Positions 1 to 8,787 of a DNA stretch of 64,000 bases are shown here, in pieces. The first letter of the stretch is position 1. Every line of letters starts with the position of its first letter. This stretch comes from Chryseobacterium sp. BLS98 (lineage in GTDB: Bacteria > Bacteroidota > Bacteroidia > Flavobacteriales > Weeksellaceae): positions 372,001 through 436,000 of the forward strand of contig NZ_LFNF01000002.1 in NCBI RefSeq assembly GCF_001045445.1. The letters run 5' to 3'. A program made the position numbers and the translations under genes. Under the pieces are notes generated by a model that searched no databases, was not told the DNA's origin, and saw nothing but the letters and a program-made list of their open reading frames with translations.

Positions 1-2054
1 AGCAAAATACGAAGATCGACCTTCCACTCAACCAGGAAGATCAGAAAGTAGGAAATATTGATGAAGTAGTTATTTCAGGGGTAAAAAAGAATAAGAATCT
101 TACCACGGCCCAAATGGGAACGGAAACTCTAAGCATCAAAAATATTGAAAAACTTCCGGTTTTATTCGGGGAAAAGGATGTGATGAAAACAATACAGCTT
201 TTGCCGGGAATTAAAAGCAACGGGGAAGGAAGCAGCGGGTTCAGTGTGAGAGGGGGTGCCACAGACCAAAACCTGATTTTATTGGACGAAGCTCCTGTTT
301 ATAATGCGTCGCATCTCCTTGGTTTTTTCAGTACGTTCAACAGTGATGCTCTGAAGGATGCGAGTATTATTAAAGGGAACAGCCCTGCCCAGTATGGGGG
401 ACGCCTTTCTTCGGTAATGGATGTCAAGATGAAGGATGGGAATAATAAGAGCTACAATGTAAATGGTGGAATCGGGCTGATCAGCAGCAGGCTGAGCGTG
501 GAAGGCCCTATCCAGAAGGAGAAATCCTCATTTATTGTTTCCGGAAGAAGAACGTATGCCGACCTGTTTCTGAAGACAACGGACGATTTTAAAGACAGTA
601 AGCTGTATTTCTATGATCTTAATTTAAAAGCGAATTATCAGATCAATGACAACAACCGTCTTTATTTATCCGGTTATTTTGGCAGAGATGTTTTGGGACT
701 GGGTGATACTTTTTCTACAGACTGGGGAAATACAACGGCAACCCTGCGATGGAACAGCATTATCAACAGCAAACTGTTCTCCAATACTTCGTTTATTTAC
801 AGTAACTATAATTATAAAATCAGTCTTCAGAGCAATGACAACACTTTTGGTCTGGATTCGCAGATCGAAGACTGGAATCTTAAGCAGGATTTTACATGGT
901 TTGCGGGAAATAAGCATTCTGTACGTTTCGGACTGCAGTCTATTTACCACACCATTACTCCGAGCAGTGCCTCCGGAACCAGTGTAAGCAGCTTCCCTAG
1001 AAATCCAAGAAAATCGTGGGAGAATGCTTTATATATGAATGATGATTTTAAAGTAAATAATAAGCTTACCGTGAATTATGGTTTAAGGCTTTCTACCTTC
1101 AGTGTGTTGGGTGGAGACACCTATAATACATACGAAAACGGCGTTATTACAGACACAAGATTTTTGGAAAAGGGGAAATTCGGGAAAACATATGTTAATC
1201 TGGAGCCCAGGATCACTGCCAATTACCTAATCAATGAAGTCAGCAGCGTAAAAGCAGGATATTCTCGTAATACACAGAATCTGCACCTTCTGAGCAATAG
1301 CAGCAGCGGAAATCCTACAGATCAGTGGATCGGGAGCAGCTACAGTGTAAAGCCGGAAATAGCAGACCAGATCAGTGCCGGATACAGCAGGAATTTCAAC
1401 AACAATAATTATGAACTGAACGCTGAAATTTACTATAAGTCCATGCAGAACCAGATTGACTTTAAAAATGGAGCGCAGATCGCCTTTGATACAGCAGCAG
1501 ATGTAGAAAGTGAACTGTTGTATGGTAAAGGAAGAGCTTATGGTTTTGAACTTATCGCCAAAAAGAAAAACGGAAGGCTGACCGGATGGATTTCTTATAC
1601 TTTGTCTAAAACCGAGAGAAAAATAAACGGTATCAACAATAATGAATGGTATAATGCCAGAATGGACAAAACTCATGATCTTTCAATTGTAGCCACTTAT
1701 GAACTGAATAAGAAATGGTCACTATCCGGATTATTCCTTTATAGTACCGGAAATGCCGTAACCTTTCCTACCGGCAAATACGAGCTGAACGGGCAGACCA
1801 TATTCCAGTACAGCAGCAGAAATGCCGACCGTATGCCTGCCTACCACAGAATGGATTTGAGCGCAACCTACGAACCGGAATCTACCAAACGCTTCAAAGG
1901 TTCATGGTCATTCGGCATCTATAATCTCTACGGCCGCGAAAATGCCTATACAATTACGTTTGAAGACAATCCGAATAACCCCGGAACGACCCGCGCCATG
2001 CAGACTTCATTATTTCGCTGGGTTCCTAACATCACTTATAATTTCAAATTTTAG
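1..2054 (+). CDS. TonB-dependent outer-membrane receptor (5' truncated by window edge)
   Basis: The reading frame is open from base 3, upstream of the first internal ATG at 114, so the gene enters from outside the window. The first visible residues include EVVISGVKK, the usual link between an N-terminal carboxypeptidase-regulatory-like domain and the plug of Bacteroidetes receptors. The plug follows with LPGIKSNGEGSSGFSVRGG and LILLDEAPVYNASHLLG, then a long run of aromatic-rich beta strands ending in ITYNFKF, a terminal-Phe outer-membrane barrel signature. Such receptors import ligands using TonB energy. The DUF4249 lipoprotein gene starts 3 bases after the stop codon, so the two form one unit. 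The ligand cannot be told from sequence. Confident of family; the signal peptide and regulatory domain lie outside the window. Confidence 0.9.
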   Translation, partial: QNTKIDLPLNQEDQKVGNIDEVVISGVKKNKNLTTAQMGTETLSIKNIEKLPVLFGEKDVMKTIQLLPGIKSNGEGSSGFSVRGGATDQNLILLDEAPVYNASHLLGFFSTFNSDALKDASIIKGNSPAQYGGRLSSVMDVKMKDGNNKSYNVNGGIGLISSRLSVEGPIQKEKSSFIVSGRRTYADLFLKTTDDFKDSKLYFYDLNLKANYQINDNNRLYLSGYFGRDVLGLGDTFSTDWGNTTATLRWNSIINSKLFSNTSFIYSNYNYKISLQSNDNTFGLDSQIEDWNLKQDFTWFAGNKHSVRFGLQSIYHTITPSSASGTSVSSFPRNPRKSWENALYMNDDFKVNNKLTVNYGLRLSTFSVLGGDTYNTYENGVITDTRFLEKGKFGKTYVNLEPRITANYLINEVSSVKAGYSRNTQNLHLLSNSSSGNPTDQWIGSSYSVKPEIADQISAGYSRNFNNNNYELNAEIYYKSMQNQIDFKNGAQIAFDTAADVESELLYGKGRAYGFELIAKKKNGRLTGWISYTLSKTERKINGINNNEWYNARMDKTHDLSIVATYELNKKWSLSGLFLYSTGNAVTFPTGKYELNGQTIFQYSSRNADRMPAYHRMDLSATYEPESTKRFKGSWSFGIYNLYGRENAYTITFEDNPNNPGTTRAMQTSLFRWVPNITYNFKF

Positions 2055-2057
2055 ATC

Positions 2058-2873
2058 ATGAAGAATATTATTTTTATCATATTATCGCTGTTTGTAGTCA
2101 CTTCCTGTGAAAAAGAGATCGATCTGGATCTAGAAGACAAAAGCGGAACCATTGTCATAGAAGGTAATGTAACCAACCAACCCGGCCCTTATACTGTAAG
2201 GATAACTAAATCTGTGGCTTTTACACAAAATAATCAGTATCCTGCGGTTACCGGAGCCCAGGTTATTTTAAGTGACAATACAGGTCAGGCTGAAACATTA
2301 CAGTACATCGGTGACGGAAAGTACATAACAACGGCTTTTACGGGAGTAACGGGCCGTACCTATACCCTGAAAATACAGGCTGAAGGACAGCAGTATACCG
2401 CTCAGAGTACAATGCCCGAGGCTGTAAGTTTTGACGGTCTTACACAGGATTCTTTCACATTCGGGGGTGAGACGACCTATACTCTTTTACCCGTTTTTAC
2501 TGATCCGCCAGCATTGGGAAACCGTTATCTTTTCAACTTTACCATTAACAATATGACTAAAAAGGTCTTTGAGGTATTTTCAGACAATGTAAATAACGGA
2601 TTGGTGAACCAAAGACCATTAATTCTCCCTAATGAAGATGATAAGGATGATCCCACCGACCATAAAGTTGCTCCCGGAGATACAGTTTATGTAGAGATGC
2701 AGTCTATTGATCATAATATTTTCACCTACTACTCTGCTCTTCTGCAGATTTCAGGAGACGGCGGGCCTGGCGGAGGCGTTACTCCTGCAAACCCTCCAAG
2801 CAATATCAATAATGGTGCTTTGGGATATTTCTCGGCACATACGGTACAGAAAAGAAATATTGTGATCCAGTAA
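2058..2873 (+). CDS. DUF4249 family lipoprotein, partner of the TonB receptor
   Basis: A 271-residue protein with a lipoprotein signal peptide: a hydrophobic N-terminus then VTSC, with Cys17 as the lipidated residue, followed by EKEIDLDLED. The body is beta-rich, with an early Ig/carboxypeptidase-regulatory-like region (GTIVIEGNVTN, PYTVRITKS) and a TYTLKIQAEGQQYTAQSTMP stretch, the typical DUF4249 pattern. DUF4249 genes regularly follow TonB receptors in Bacteroidetes; here the spacer is 3 bases and the transcript ends at a strong hairpin 20 bases downstream. Function of the family is not established; a surface-exposed accessory to the receptor is likely. A Gly/Pro-rich turn (GGPGGGV) lies near the C-terminus. 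Confidence 0.82.
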   Translation: MKNIIFIILSLFVVTSCEKEIDLDLEDKSGTIVIEGNVTNQPGPYTVRITKSVAFTQNNQYPAVTGAQVILSDNTGQAETLQYIGDGKYITTAFTGVTGRTYTLKIQAEGQQYTAQSTMPEAVSFDGLTQDSFTFGGETTYTLLPVFTDPPALGNRYLFNFTINNMTKKVFEVFSDNVNNGLVNQRPLILPNEDDKDDPTDHKVAPGDTVYVEMQSIDHNIFTYYSALLQISGDGGPGGGVTPANPPSNINNGALGYFSAHTVQKRNIVIQ

Positions 2874-2893
2874 ATTGTAGTACACTATTTATA

Positions 2894-2930
2894 AAAAGCT
2901 ATTCCAATCACCCGGAATAGCTTTTCTTTT
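2894..2930 (+). terminator. Intrinsic terminator after receptor/DUF4249 unit
   Basis: A perfect 12-bp stem AAAAGCTATTCC / GGAATAGCTTTT with an 8-base loop, followed by CTTTT, 20 bases after the DUF4249 stop codon. Confidence 0.85.
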
Positions 2931-3038
2931 TACCATTCCGTCAAAAATTCTTTGAGTTTTCATCCCTTCAAGAGGGAAAACACCACCGACAACGCACAAC
3001 ACATAAACAACTAATAAACAATACGTTAAATTCAATAC

Positions 3039-3109
3039 GTATTTCTACTGAAGAGGATATTTGGTTATTTACACGCTAAAATTCATCTCTTTTTCTTCGT
3101 TCCTTTGAG
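3039..3109 (+). promoter_or_regulatory. Conserved 71-base upstream region, copy A
   Basis: This block aligns without gaps to 38837-38907, with 53 of 71 positions identical. Three cores are fully conserved with the same spacing: GTATTTCTACT (3039), TTGGTTATTT (3061) and CTTTGAG (3103). The last contains TTNCTTTG, close to the -7 consensus TANNTTTG, but no TTG sits at the usual -33 distance, which suggests an activator-dependent promoter. The first two cores resemble each other (G-G-TATTT-N-TAC), so they may be a direct-repeat operator with a 26-base period. The downstream ATG is 53 bases after the TTTG. Confidence 0.65.
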
Positions 3110-3156
3110 TTGTTCAATAATAAAAAGAATTACAAAACAACCAAAAACAAAAACCC

Positions 3157-3816
3157 ATGGAAACAATTCAAATTACACAGACTGAAGTAGGATTCAAAGA
3201 TCCGTTCGAACGCGTTATTTTTTCTGAGAAAGCAGGAGGAGAATCTAAAGAATCTTATTCGATTGAAGTATCGGGCGAAGGACAGCTTACTGGATTATCT
3301 TATACTGTACCTCCGTTCACTCAGGGAAGAATCACGGCTTCTCTTCAGGTATCTGCCATGTCCAGCCAGGATGTGAAAAACCTAAATGACCTGGCTATGG
3401 GTATGCTGGATGCCAGTTATCAAGAGCAGGTAAAAGAGTATGAGAAAACTTCTGCCAGTGCCAATTTATCTGTCTGGACCTGGTTCTTCGGCGGTGGCGG
3501 GGCTTCTGCTTCTTATGAAAAAACCAAAGAAACCATGAAATCAAAGGGGCTTACAGAAGAGCAGATCACCAAATTAATGGATGCATTTCTTGAAAAAGCT
3601 AAACAGATGTCTACTGTAAATATTGACTTCTATGTTAATAATTCAGCCAATGATTATGCTGTTTCCGGAGATCTGTATCTGTATACTGTTTCAGGAACAA
3701 TCAAAACTGAAAAAGGGACTGCCCAATACCGTATGCTGGCTGATCAGGCCTCTGCTGGCGGACCACCACCTGCTGGCGGCGGAGCTCCTTCTTCCGGAAC
3801 CATCAAGCTGAACTAA
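3157..3816 (+). CDS. Unknown 219-aa protein, no signal peptide
   Basis: Family not recognised. The N-terminus (METIQITQTEVGFKDPF) has no signal peptide or lipobox. Residues 1-70 look beta-rich; 71-100 look helical; around 112-125 an aromatic/glycine patch (VWTWFFGGGGASASYE) sits between charged helices, which could insert into a membrane or pack in an oligomer. A further helical stretch (TEEQITKLMDAFLEKAKQ) precedes another beta-rich segment and a low-complexity tail rich in Gly and Pro ending GTIKLN. It is preceded by the conserved upstream block shared with the gene at 38951 and followed by a strong terminator. The serine protease gene at 3918 lies downstream on the same strand. No function is assigned; a cytoplasmic or non-classically exported structural protein are both possible. 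Confidence 0.75.
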   Translation: METIQITQTEVGFKDPFERVIFSEKAGGESKESYSIEVSGEGQLTGLSYTVPPFTQGRITASLQVSAMSSQDVKNLNDLAMGMLDASYQEQVKEYEKTSASANLSVWTWFFGGGGASASYEKTKETMKSKGLTEEQITKLMDAFLEKAKQMSTVNIDFYVNNSANDYAVSGDLYLYTVSGTIKTEKGTAQYRMLADQASAGGPPPAGGGAPSSGTIKLN

Positions 3817-3836
3817 TATTAAGCTGGTGAGAAAAT

Positions 3837-3867
3837 AATTCGGAACGGCTTTGCCGTTCCGAATTTT
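3837..3867 (+). terminator. Intrinsic terminator between the 219-aa gene and the protease
   Basis: Perfect 13-bp stem AATTCGGAACGGC / GCCGTTCCGAATT with a TTT loop and a trailing TT, 20 bases after the stop at 3816. It should limit read-through into the protease gene at 3918; no good separate promoter was found in the 50 bases left, so the protease may be expressed by partial read-through. Confidence 0.85.
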
Positions 3868-3917
3868 AACAAATTGATTATTAACTATTTTATTTATCAA
3901 CTCCAAATAACAAAATC

Positions 3918-4937
3918 ATGAAACTAAGTAAAGAAGACATAATCCTGCATGATAAAATGGCAGAAAAGCTGCCTGAACTTGTTGAAGAATATTTTAAAAG
4001 ACCGGAAATAACCTCTTTGGGCGTTTCATTAAAGACTGTTAATGATAAATTAATCAACAGTCTCAGCTACACTTTCGGAGTAAAAAAGAAACTTCCTCTT
4101 TCACAGGTTAAAAATGCTATTCCTCCTACCCTTTTTGGATTTCCTACAGATATAGTTGAGTTTGAAATTCAGGACAATCACCTGGCTGCACCTGATATGG
4201 TGTCAGATGCAACCAGAAATGAAAAAACAGATCCATTGATCGGCGGAATCAGTATCTCAGCAAATGGAGAACTGATGCAGGGCGGAAAGGCAATTGCAGG
4301 CAACGGTACACTGGGAGTTATGGTGAATAAAAAAGGGGACAAAAATCCTTATATGATCACTTGCGCCCACGTAGTGGCGGGAACTACTACAAAGCTTGAT
4401 TCTGATATATGCCAGCAGTCTAAATGGCAGACTACTTTAAACTACTGTCATGACTGTGCAGCACTGAAAGATTATTATAAAGAGAATGTATTCTTTGACA
4501 GAAATTCAGTGGTTATAGATGCCTGGCTGGACTGTGCTATTGCAAGAAAAGGATATTTCAGGGATGCTGATATAGGGAAAGTATATGGCGTAGGAAATAC
4601 CATTACAGGATTTGGAGAGGTCAACGCTGCCCTGATTGGTGAAGAAGTCATGAAAAGTGGGATTACTACTGAAATTACAACAGGTACTATAACAAGTATT
4701 ACAGAATCTCTAAAGGCTAAGAAATTAGACGGAAGCGAGGTTGTCGCCCATAATGTAGTAACAGTAAGGGGTGATGGCGGATATTTCTCAAGGTCAGGAG
4801 ATTCCGGATCAGCAGTTTTTAAGACGAATGATTTCACAATGATCGGCGTTCTTTTTGGTTCCGGCGTTACAAACGGATTGGGTTTGGTTTCTCCGATCGA
4901 TGCCGTTTTAAGCAAATGGCCCGATATTCAACTGTAA
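3918..4937 (+). CDS. Trypsin-fold serine protease without signal peptide
   Basis: A 339-residue protein with a complete chymotrypsin-type triad in order: His151 in ITCAHVV, Asp205 in WLDCAIA and Ser296 in SGDSGSAV. Residues 1-105 form an N-terminal region unlike the protease core; the core runs from about 110 to the end. Several Cys residues cluster between His and Asp (ICQQ, YCHDC), possible metal or disulfide sites. There is no signal peptide or transmembrane segment, so it is predicted cytoplasmic unless exported by an unusual route, which is uncommon for this fold. It lies downstream of the unknown 219-aa gene, separated by a terminator. The neighbour is a candidate substrate or partner (inference). 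The protease call is firm; the biological role is unknown. Confidence 0.82.
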   Translation: MKLSKEDIILHDKMAEKLPELVEEYFKRPEITSLGVSLKTVNDKLINSLSYTFGVKKKLPLSQVKNAIPPTLFGFPTDIVEFEIQDNHLAAPDMVSDATRNEKTDPLIGGISISANGELMQGGKAIAGNGTLGVMVNKKGDKNPYMITCAHVVAGTTTKLDSDICQQSKWQTTLNYCHDCAALKDYYKENVFFDRNSVVIDAWLDCAIARKGYFRDADIGKVYGVGNTITGFGEVNAALIGEEVMKSGITTEITTGTITSITESLKAKKLDGSEVVAHNVVTVRGDGGYFSRSGDSGSAVFKTNDFTMIGVLFGSGVTNGLGLVSPIDAVLSKWPDIQL

Positions 4938-4956
4938 AAATATCCATTATTCTATT

Positions 4957-5014
4957 GTATTGGCTGGATGTAAAATACAAAGCAATACAGAGCTTTTCTG
5001 CATTAAGCCAATAC
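4957..5014. terminator. Possible long-loop hairpin between convergent genes
   Basis: GTATTGGCT at 4957-4965 is perfectly complementary to AGCCAATAC at 5006-5014, and the plus strand continues with TGTTTT. It lies between the convergent protease and egtU genes. The 40-base loop makes it a weak terminator candidate. Confidence 0.3.
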
Positions 5015-5036
5015 TGTTTTATCAACAATCTATATG

Positions 5037-6602
5037 TCAGTTTGTATTAAAATATTTCTTAAGATCTGAAATACTTCCTATTTTAAGATCCTGAGCCTGT
5101 TTTCTGCGCATCATCAGGGCATAGGAATTATTAAAGCCAAGCGGCTTCAACCATTGAATTCCATACTGTTTCCGGAATTCAGAATCCACGTACTGGTAGG
5201 TTGCATCAGCACTTTGAGTCACTGTTTTAAGCGTTTCCGGTGTAGGTTTTAAAAGCACTAGAAGCCCGGTTCCTGTATATTCAGGGTAAAAATCGATGGC
5301 ATTATTCACCAAAGCATCAAAACAGATTTTGGTTCCTCCCAGTCCGGTCTTTGTTTCCGCTTTATAATCGGTATAGCCTTCAATCAGCATTTTATATATT
5401 TCTGTGAGAATGTACTGTTCCCCAAAGATTTTTGAACCAATGCGCACCGTTCCGGAATTGCCTTTCCTTGAAGGTTTATAGAGTTTATTTTTAATTAAAA
5501 AATCCTTCGCAATCTTTTCCGGGGCCTGTTTCAGATAATCGGATTTATAATTCAGATCGGTCATAATGGAATCATTGAATTTACCAGCCAAAAGGTTCAG
5601 CGTTTTTTCCAGATCAGGAAATTTCTGCAGTGTTTTGGTTTTAATGACAGGAGCTGCAAAATAAGGCGGAAATATTTTTTTATCATCATTCAGAACATAC
5701 AGGTCAAAGGCTTTGATCCTGCCGTCTGTAGAATATCCGCTGATGAGGTCCAGATCTTTTTCATAGGCTGCTTTGTACATAATGGCATCATTTACAACAG
5801 CAGGATTTACATTGAGCCCATACACAGAACGCAGGCCAAGGTCTCCATCCTGCCTTCCCATGAATTCGGGAGTAAAGCCAGCCTTAATTTTATTTCCTGA
5901 AACAGATTTGAACAGATAAACTGCTCCAACTAGGATTAATACAATGGGAACAATATATTTTAATTTCTGAAACAAACGGTATCCTGATTTTTGTACAACA
6001 GCAATACCCTGGTCCAGCAAAACCGCCAGTAATGCTGCCGGAATGGCTCCTGCAAGAATCATATTGGTGTTATTCAGAGAGATTCCCCCGAAAATAAATT
6101 CGCCCAGGCCTCCTGCAGCCACAAAAGAAGCTAAAGTAGCCACTCCAACATTGATAACGGCTGCTGTTCTTATCCCTGCAATGATAACGGGCATTGCCAG
6201 TGGAAGTTCCACTTTAAAAAGAAGTTGGCTCCTGTTCATTCCCATTGCCTTTGCAGCTTCGATAACGGTTGGATTAACGCCTGTGATTCCTGTATAGGTA
6301 TTCCGAATAATGGGTAAAAGAGCGTAAATCAGCAATGCAACGATGGCAGGTTTAGCCCCGATTCCAAAAGCAGGAATCATGAAGCCAAGCAAGGCAATAC
6401 TTGGAATAGTCTGCAGAATTCCGGCTGCGCCCAGAACAGGGCTGGACAGCTTTCTTTTCCTGGCAATCAGGATTCCTAAAGGGACACCGACGATAATGGC
6501 CAGAACCAGCGACAAAAAAGTAAGTCCCAGATGCTGTACAACCTGGGTGAGAAGTTTATCCTGCTGTTCTATAATAAACTGCCAAAGGCTTTGCTGTGTC
6601 AT
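5037..6602 (-). CDS. egtU: Ergothioneine ABC importer, fused permease and (circularly permuted) binding domain, EgtU-like
   Basis: A 521-residue fusion. Residues 1-232 are an OpuB/ProW-type permease with several membrane helices and the EAA loop EAAKAMGMNRSQLL. After a last helix (about 214-232) comes an OpuBC/EgtU-type binding domain whose halves are swapped. Residues 240-377 (AGFTPEF, GYSTDGRI, FPPYFAAP) match the normal second half. Residues 386-516 (VRIGSKIFGEQYI, GGTKICFDAL, FYPEYTGTG, GFNNSYAL) match the normal first half. The natural join at ISDLKK is now the C-terminus. EgtU proteins of Streptococcus and Helicobacter, from memory, have the unpermuted order. The start overlaps egtV by 4 bases, and egtB and egtD are upstream in the same operon, which points to ergothioneine rather than betaine as substrate (inference). 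Confidence 0.82.
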   Translation of the reverse strand: MTQQSLWQFIIEQQDKLLTQVVQHLGLTFLSLVLAIIVGVPLGILIARKRKLSSPVLGAAGILQTIPSIALLGFMIPAFGIGAKPAIVALLIYALLPIIRNTYTGITGVNPTVIEAAKAMGMNRSQLLFKVELPLAMPVIIAGIRTAAVINVGVATLASFVAAGGLGEFIFGGISLNNTNMILAGAIPAALLAVLLDQGIAVVQKSGYRLFQKLKYIVPIVLILVGAVYLFKSVSGNKIKAGFTPEFMGRQDGDLGLRSVYGLNVNPAVVNDAIMYKAAYEKDLDLISGYSTDGRIKAFDLYVLNDDKKIFPPYFAAPVIKTKTLQKFPDLEKTLNLLAGKFNDSIMTDLNYKSDYLKQAPEKIAKDFLIKNKLYKPSRKGNSGTVRIGSKIFGEQYILTEIYKMLIEGYTDYKAETKTGLGGTKICFDALVNNAIDFYPEYTGTGLLVLLKPTPETLKTVTQSADATYQYVDSEFRKQYGIQWLKPLGFNNSYALMMRRKQAQDLKIGSISDLKKYFNTN

Positions 6603-7519
6603 ACAATCTGTAATTTTCTGTAATCATTAAATGCTTTGATCAGATTTTCATAATACGGAGTATTTTTATGATCCGAACTTAATTTTTGCAGGGCATTCCA
6701 AACGCTTGTATTTTCATTAAACCCTAATGCCTGGTATATGCTTTCCGAGGTCAGGAAAGCACCCGTATCTTTTAATGTTGCTATCTTATATTCCAGCAAA
6801 AGCCTGTTTTCAGCAAAAAAATCCGTGACAAAATCATTTTGGGGACGGTAAAGCATTTCTTTTGGTGTTCCGGTCTGAATAATTTTCCCTTTATCCATTA
6901 AACAAATCCGGTGACCCAGCTCAAAAGCTTCCTGCACATCATGGGTGACAAGGATGATCGTCTTATTTTTAAGCTCTTCCAGGGATTTAAATTCAGAATG
7001 AATATCAGCTTTGGTGATATTATCCAATGCCCCGAAAGGCTCATCCATCAGCAAAACAGGGGTATTGGCAATCAAAGCCCGGGCAATTCCCACTCTCTGC
7101 TGCTGGCCGCCACTGAGTTCATGGGGAAACCTCGAAAGTACGTCTTCGGAAAGATGAAGTTTGTGTAAAAGCTCAAAGGTCCTGTTTTGGATCTTTGTTT
7201 TATCCCATTTCAGGAGTTCGGGAACTACGGCAATGTTCTGTTTGATGGTATAATGGGGAAACAGACCGGAATGCTGCATCACAAAGCCTATTCCCATCCG
7301 GAGTTCTTCCGGTTTCTGATCGCGGATATTTTTGCCGTCAATAAAAATGTTTCCGGAATCTGCTTCTATCAGGCGGTTGATCATTTTAAGCGTTGTCGTT
7401 TTGCCACAACCGCTGGTTCCGAGAAGCACCAGAATTTCCTGATCATTGGCATGAAAGGAAATATGATCAACTGCCGGTTTTCCGTTAAAATTCTTTGAAA
7501 CTGATTCTACTGTAATCAT
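6599..7519 (-). CDS. egtV: ABC transporter ATPase of the ergothioneine importer, EgtV-like
   Basis: A 306-residue ATPase of the OpuA/ProV family. Walker A is LGTSGCGKTTT, the Q-loop lies near GFVMQHSGLFPHYT, the signature is LSGGQQQRVGIARAL, Walker B is VLLMDEPFGALD and the H-loop is VTHD. The nucleotide-binding domain fills residues 1-235; the remaining 70 residues are a short tail without an evident CBS pair, so it lacks the osmosensory CBS module of many OpuA/ProV ATPases. It energises the fused permease/binding protein EgtU, with which it overlaps by 4 bases. It starts 9 bases after the egtB stop codon, so translation is probably coupled. Family is certain; the ergothioneine role comes from context. 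Confidence 0.85.
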   Translation of the reverse strand: MITVESVSKNFNGKPAVDHISFHANDQEILVLLGTSGCGKTTTLKMINRLIEADSGNIFIDGKNIRDQKPEELRMGIGFVMQHSGLFPHYTIKQNIAVVPELLKWDKTKIQNRTFELLHKLHLSEDVLSRFPHELSGGQQQRVGIARALIANTPVLLMDEPFGALDNITKADIHSEFKSLEELKNKTIILVTHDVQEAFELGHRICLMDKGKIIQTGTPKEMLYRPQNDFVTDFFAENRLLLEYKIATLKDTGAFLTSESIYQALGFNENTSVWNALQKLSSDHKNTPYYENLIKAFNDYRKLQIV

Positions 7520-7528
7520 AGGTGCAAA

Positions 7529-8701
7529 TTATCGGGCTAGCCTGATTCCTGTAAACTGCCATTTCAGGTTGGTCTGAAAGAAATTACGATAGGTATTCCT
7601 GCTGTGACCGGGAGGTGTGGCATCCGAAGCACCGCGCAAAACTGTTTGGTTAACCATGAACTTTCCGTTGTACTCTCCTACTGCTCCAGCCTCTTTTTTA
7701 AAACCGGGATAAGGCAGGTACGCGGAATTGGTCCATTCCCAGCGGCTTCCCCAATCGAAGTGTTCTGAAGCAACTTCCCATTCAGCTTCGGTAGGCAGGC
7801 GCATTCCTTTCCAGGATGCAAAGGCGGAGGCTTCATAAAAATTGATATGACAAACAGCTTCATTCAAATCTATTTCCTGTAAGCCGTTTAAGGTATAATT
7901 CATCCATTGACCGTCAATATAATGCCAGTACAGCGGAGATTGGGCGTTATTTTGCTTCACCCAGTCCCAGCCTTCGGCATGCCAGTGCCTGAAATCAGAA
8001 TACCCTCCTGCATCTATAAATTCCAGATACTCCCTGTTGGTAACCAGCCGCCCTGCGATTTCAAAATCCTGAAGATATACTTTATGCCTGCCAAGCTCAT
8101 TATCAAAACAAAAACCTTCTCCGTTAAAACCTATTTCATAAACACCTTCAGAAAACTTAATCATTTCAATGTTTCCAGGATTGGTTTTTGGCAAAATCAT
8201 CTCAGATCGATAAGCCGGAAAAAGAGGATTATGCCCCAGAATGTATTTGATATCAGTAATTAAAAGTTCCTGATGCTGCTGTTCGTGGTTAAGACCCAAT
8301 TCTAAAAGTGGTTCAACAGCTTCAGTCATAAACTGGCTTTGAAGAAAGATCTTCATATGCTCATCCACATATTTCCGGTACTTATAAATATCCGAAACGG
8401 AAGGCCTACTTAAATTTCCCCGGTCGGTACGGATCACTCTTGCCCCAATGGTCTCGTAATAGCTGTTAAAAACGAAGTTGTATTGAGGATCGAAAATTTG
8501 ATAATCCGGAAAATTAGGTTCCAGGATAAATGTTTCAAAAAACCAGGTCGTGTGGCCGAGGTGCCATTTCGGAGGGCTTACATCAACGATGGGCTGTACC
8601 ACGTAATCCTCTATTTCCAGGGGAGCACATATTTCTTCGGAATATTTTCGGATATCGGTATATTGTTTTACTAAATCTGATGTTGCTATGTTCGGAGTCA
8701 T
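7529..8701 (-). CDS. egtB: Ergothioneine biosynthesis sulfoxide synthase EgtB
   Basis: A 390-residue non-heme iron enzyme that joins a thiol donor to hercynine with oxygen to give a sulfoxide. The N-terminal DinB-like domain carries the three iron ligands: His50 in WHLGHTTWFFE and His139/His143 in NHEQQHQELL. The C-terminal formylglycine-generating-enzyme-like domain shows GEGFCFDNELGRHKVYL, RLPTEAEWEVA and the final GIRLAR. Length fits the family. No gamma-glutamyl-cysteine ligase (EgtA) or EgtC amidohydrolase gene is nearby, so the donor may be free cysteine (inference). egtD is 86 bases upstream and the importer genes follow directly. The donor preference cannot be settled from sequence alone. 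Confidence 0.93.
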   Translation of the reverse strand: MTPNIATSDLVKQYTDIRKYSEEICAPLEIEDYVVQPIVDVSPPKWHLGHTTWFFETFILEPNFPDYQIFDPQYNFVFNSYYETIGARVIRTDRGNLSRPSVSDIYKYRKYVDEHMKIFLQSQFMTEAVEPLLELGLNHEQQHQELLITDIKYILGHNPLFPAYRSEMILPKTNPGNIEMIKFSEGVYEIGFNGEGFCFDNELGRHKVYLQDFEIAGRLVTNREYLEFIDAGGYSDFRHWHAEGWDWVKQNNAQSPLYWHYIDGQWMNYTLNGLQEIDLNEAVCHINFYEASAFASWKGMRLPTEAEWEVASEHFDWGSRWEWTNSAYLPYPGFKKEAGAVGEYNGKFMVNQTVLRGASDATPPGHSRNTYRNFFQTNLKWQFTGIRLAR

Positions 8702-8787
8702 GTTGTTGAGTTTTAGTAATTACGTTATGATTGATTCTTATGTTTTTATTCCCGCCAATTAGGCAGATTGAGCAGATTCTTAATTAT

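Noticed and set aside
5037-7519. Glycine betaine/choline (Opu) transporter
   Set aside because: The family fits, but the operon partners are egtB and egtD and the ATPase lacks an evident CBS module, so ergothioneine is the better call; not excluded.
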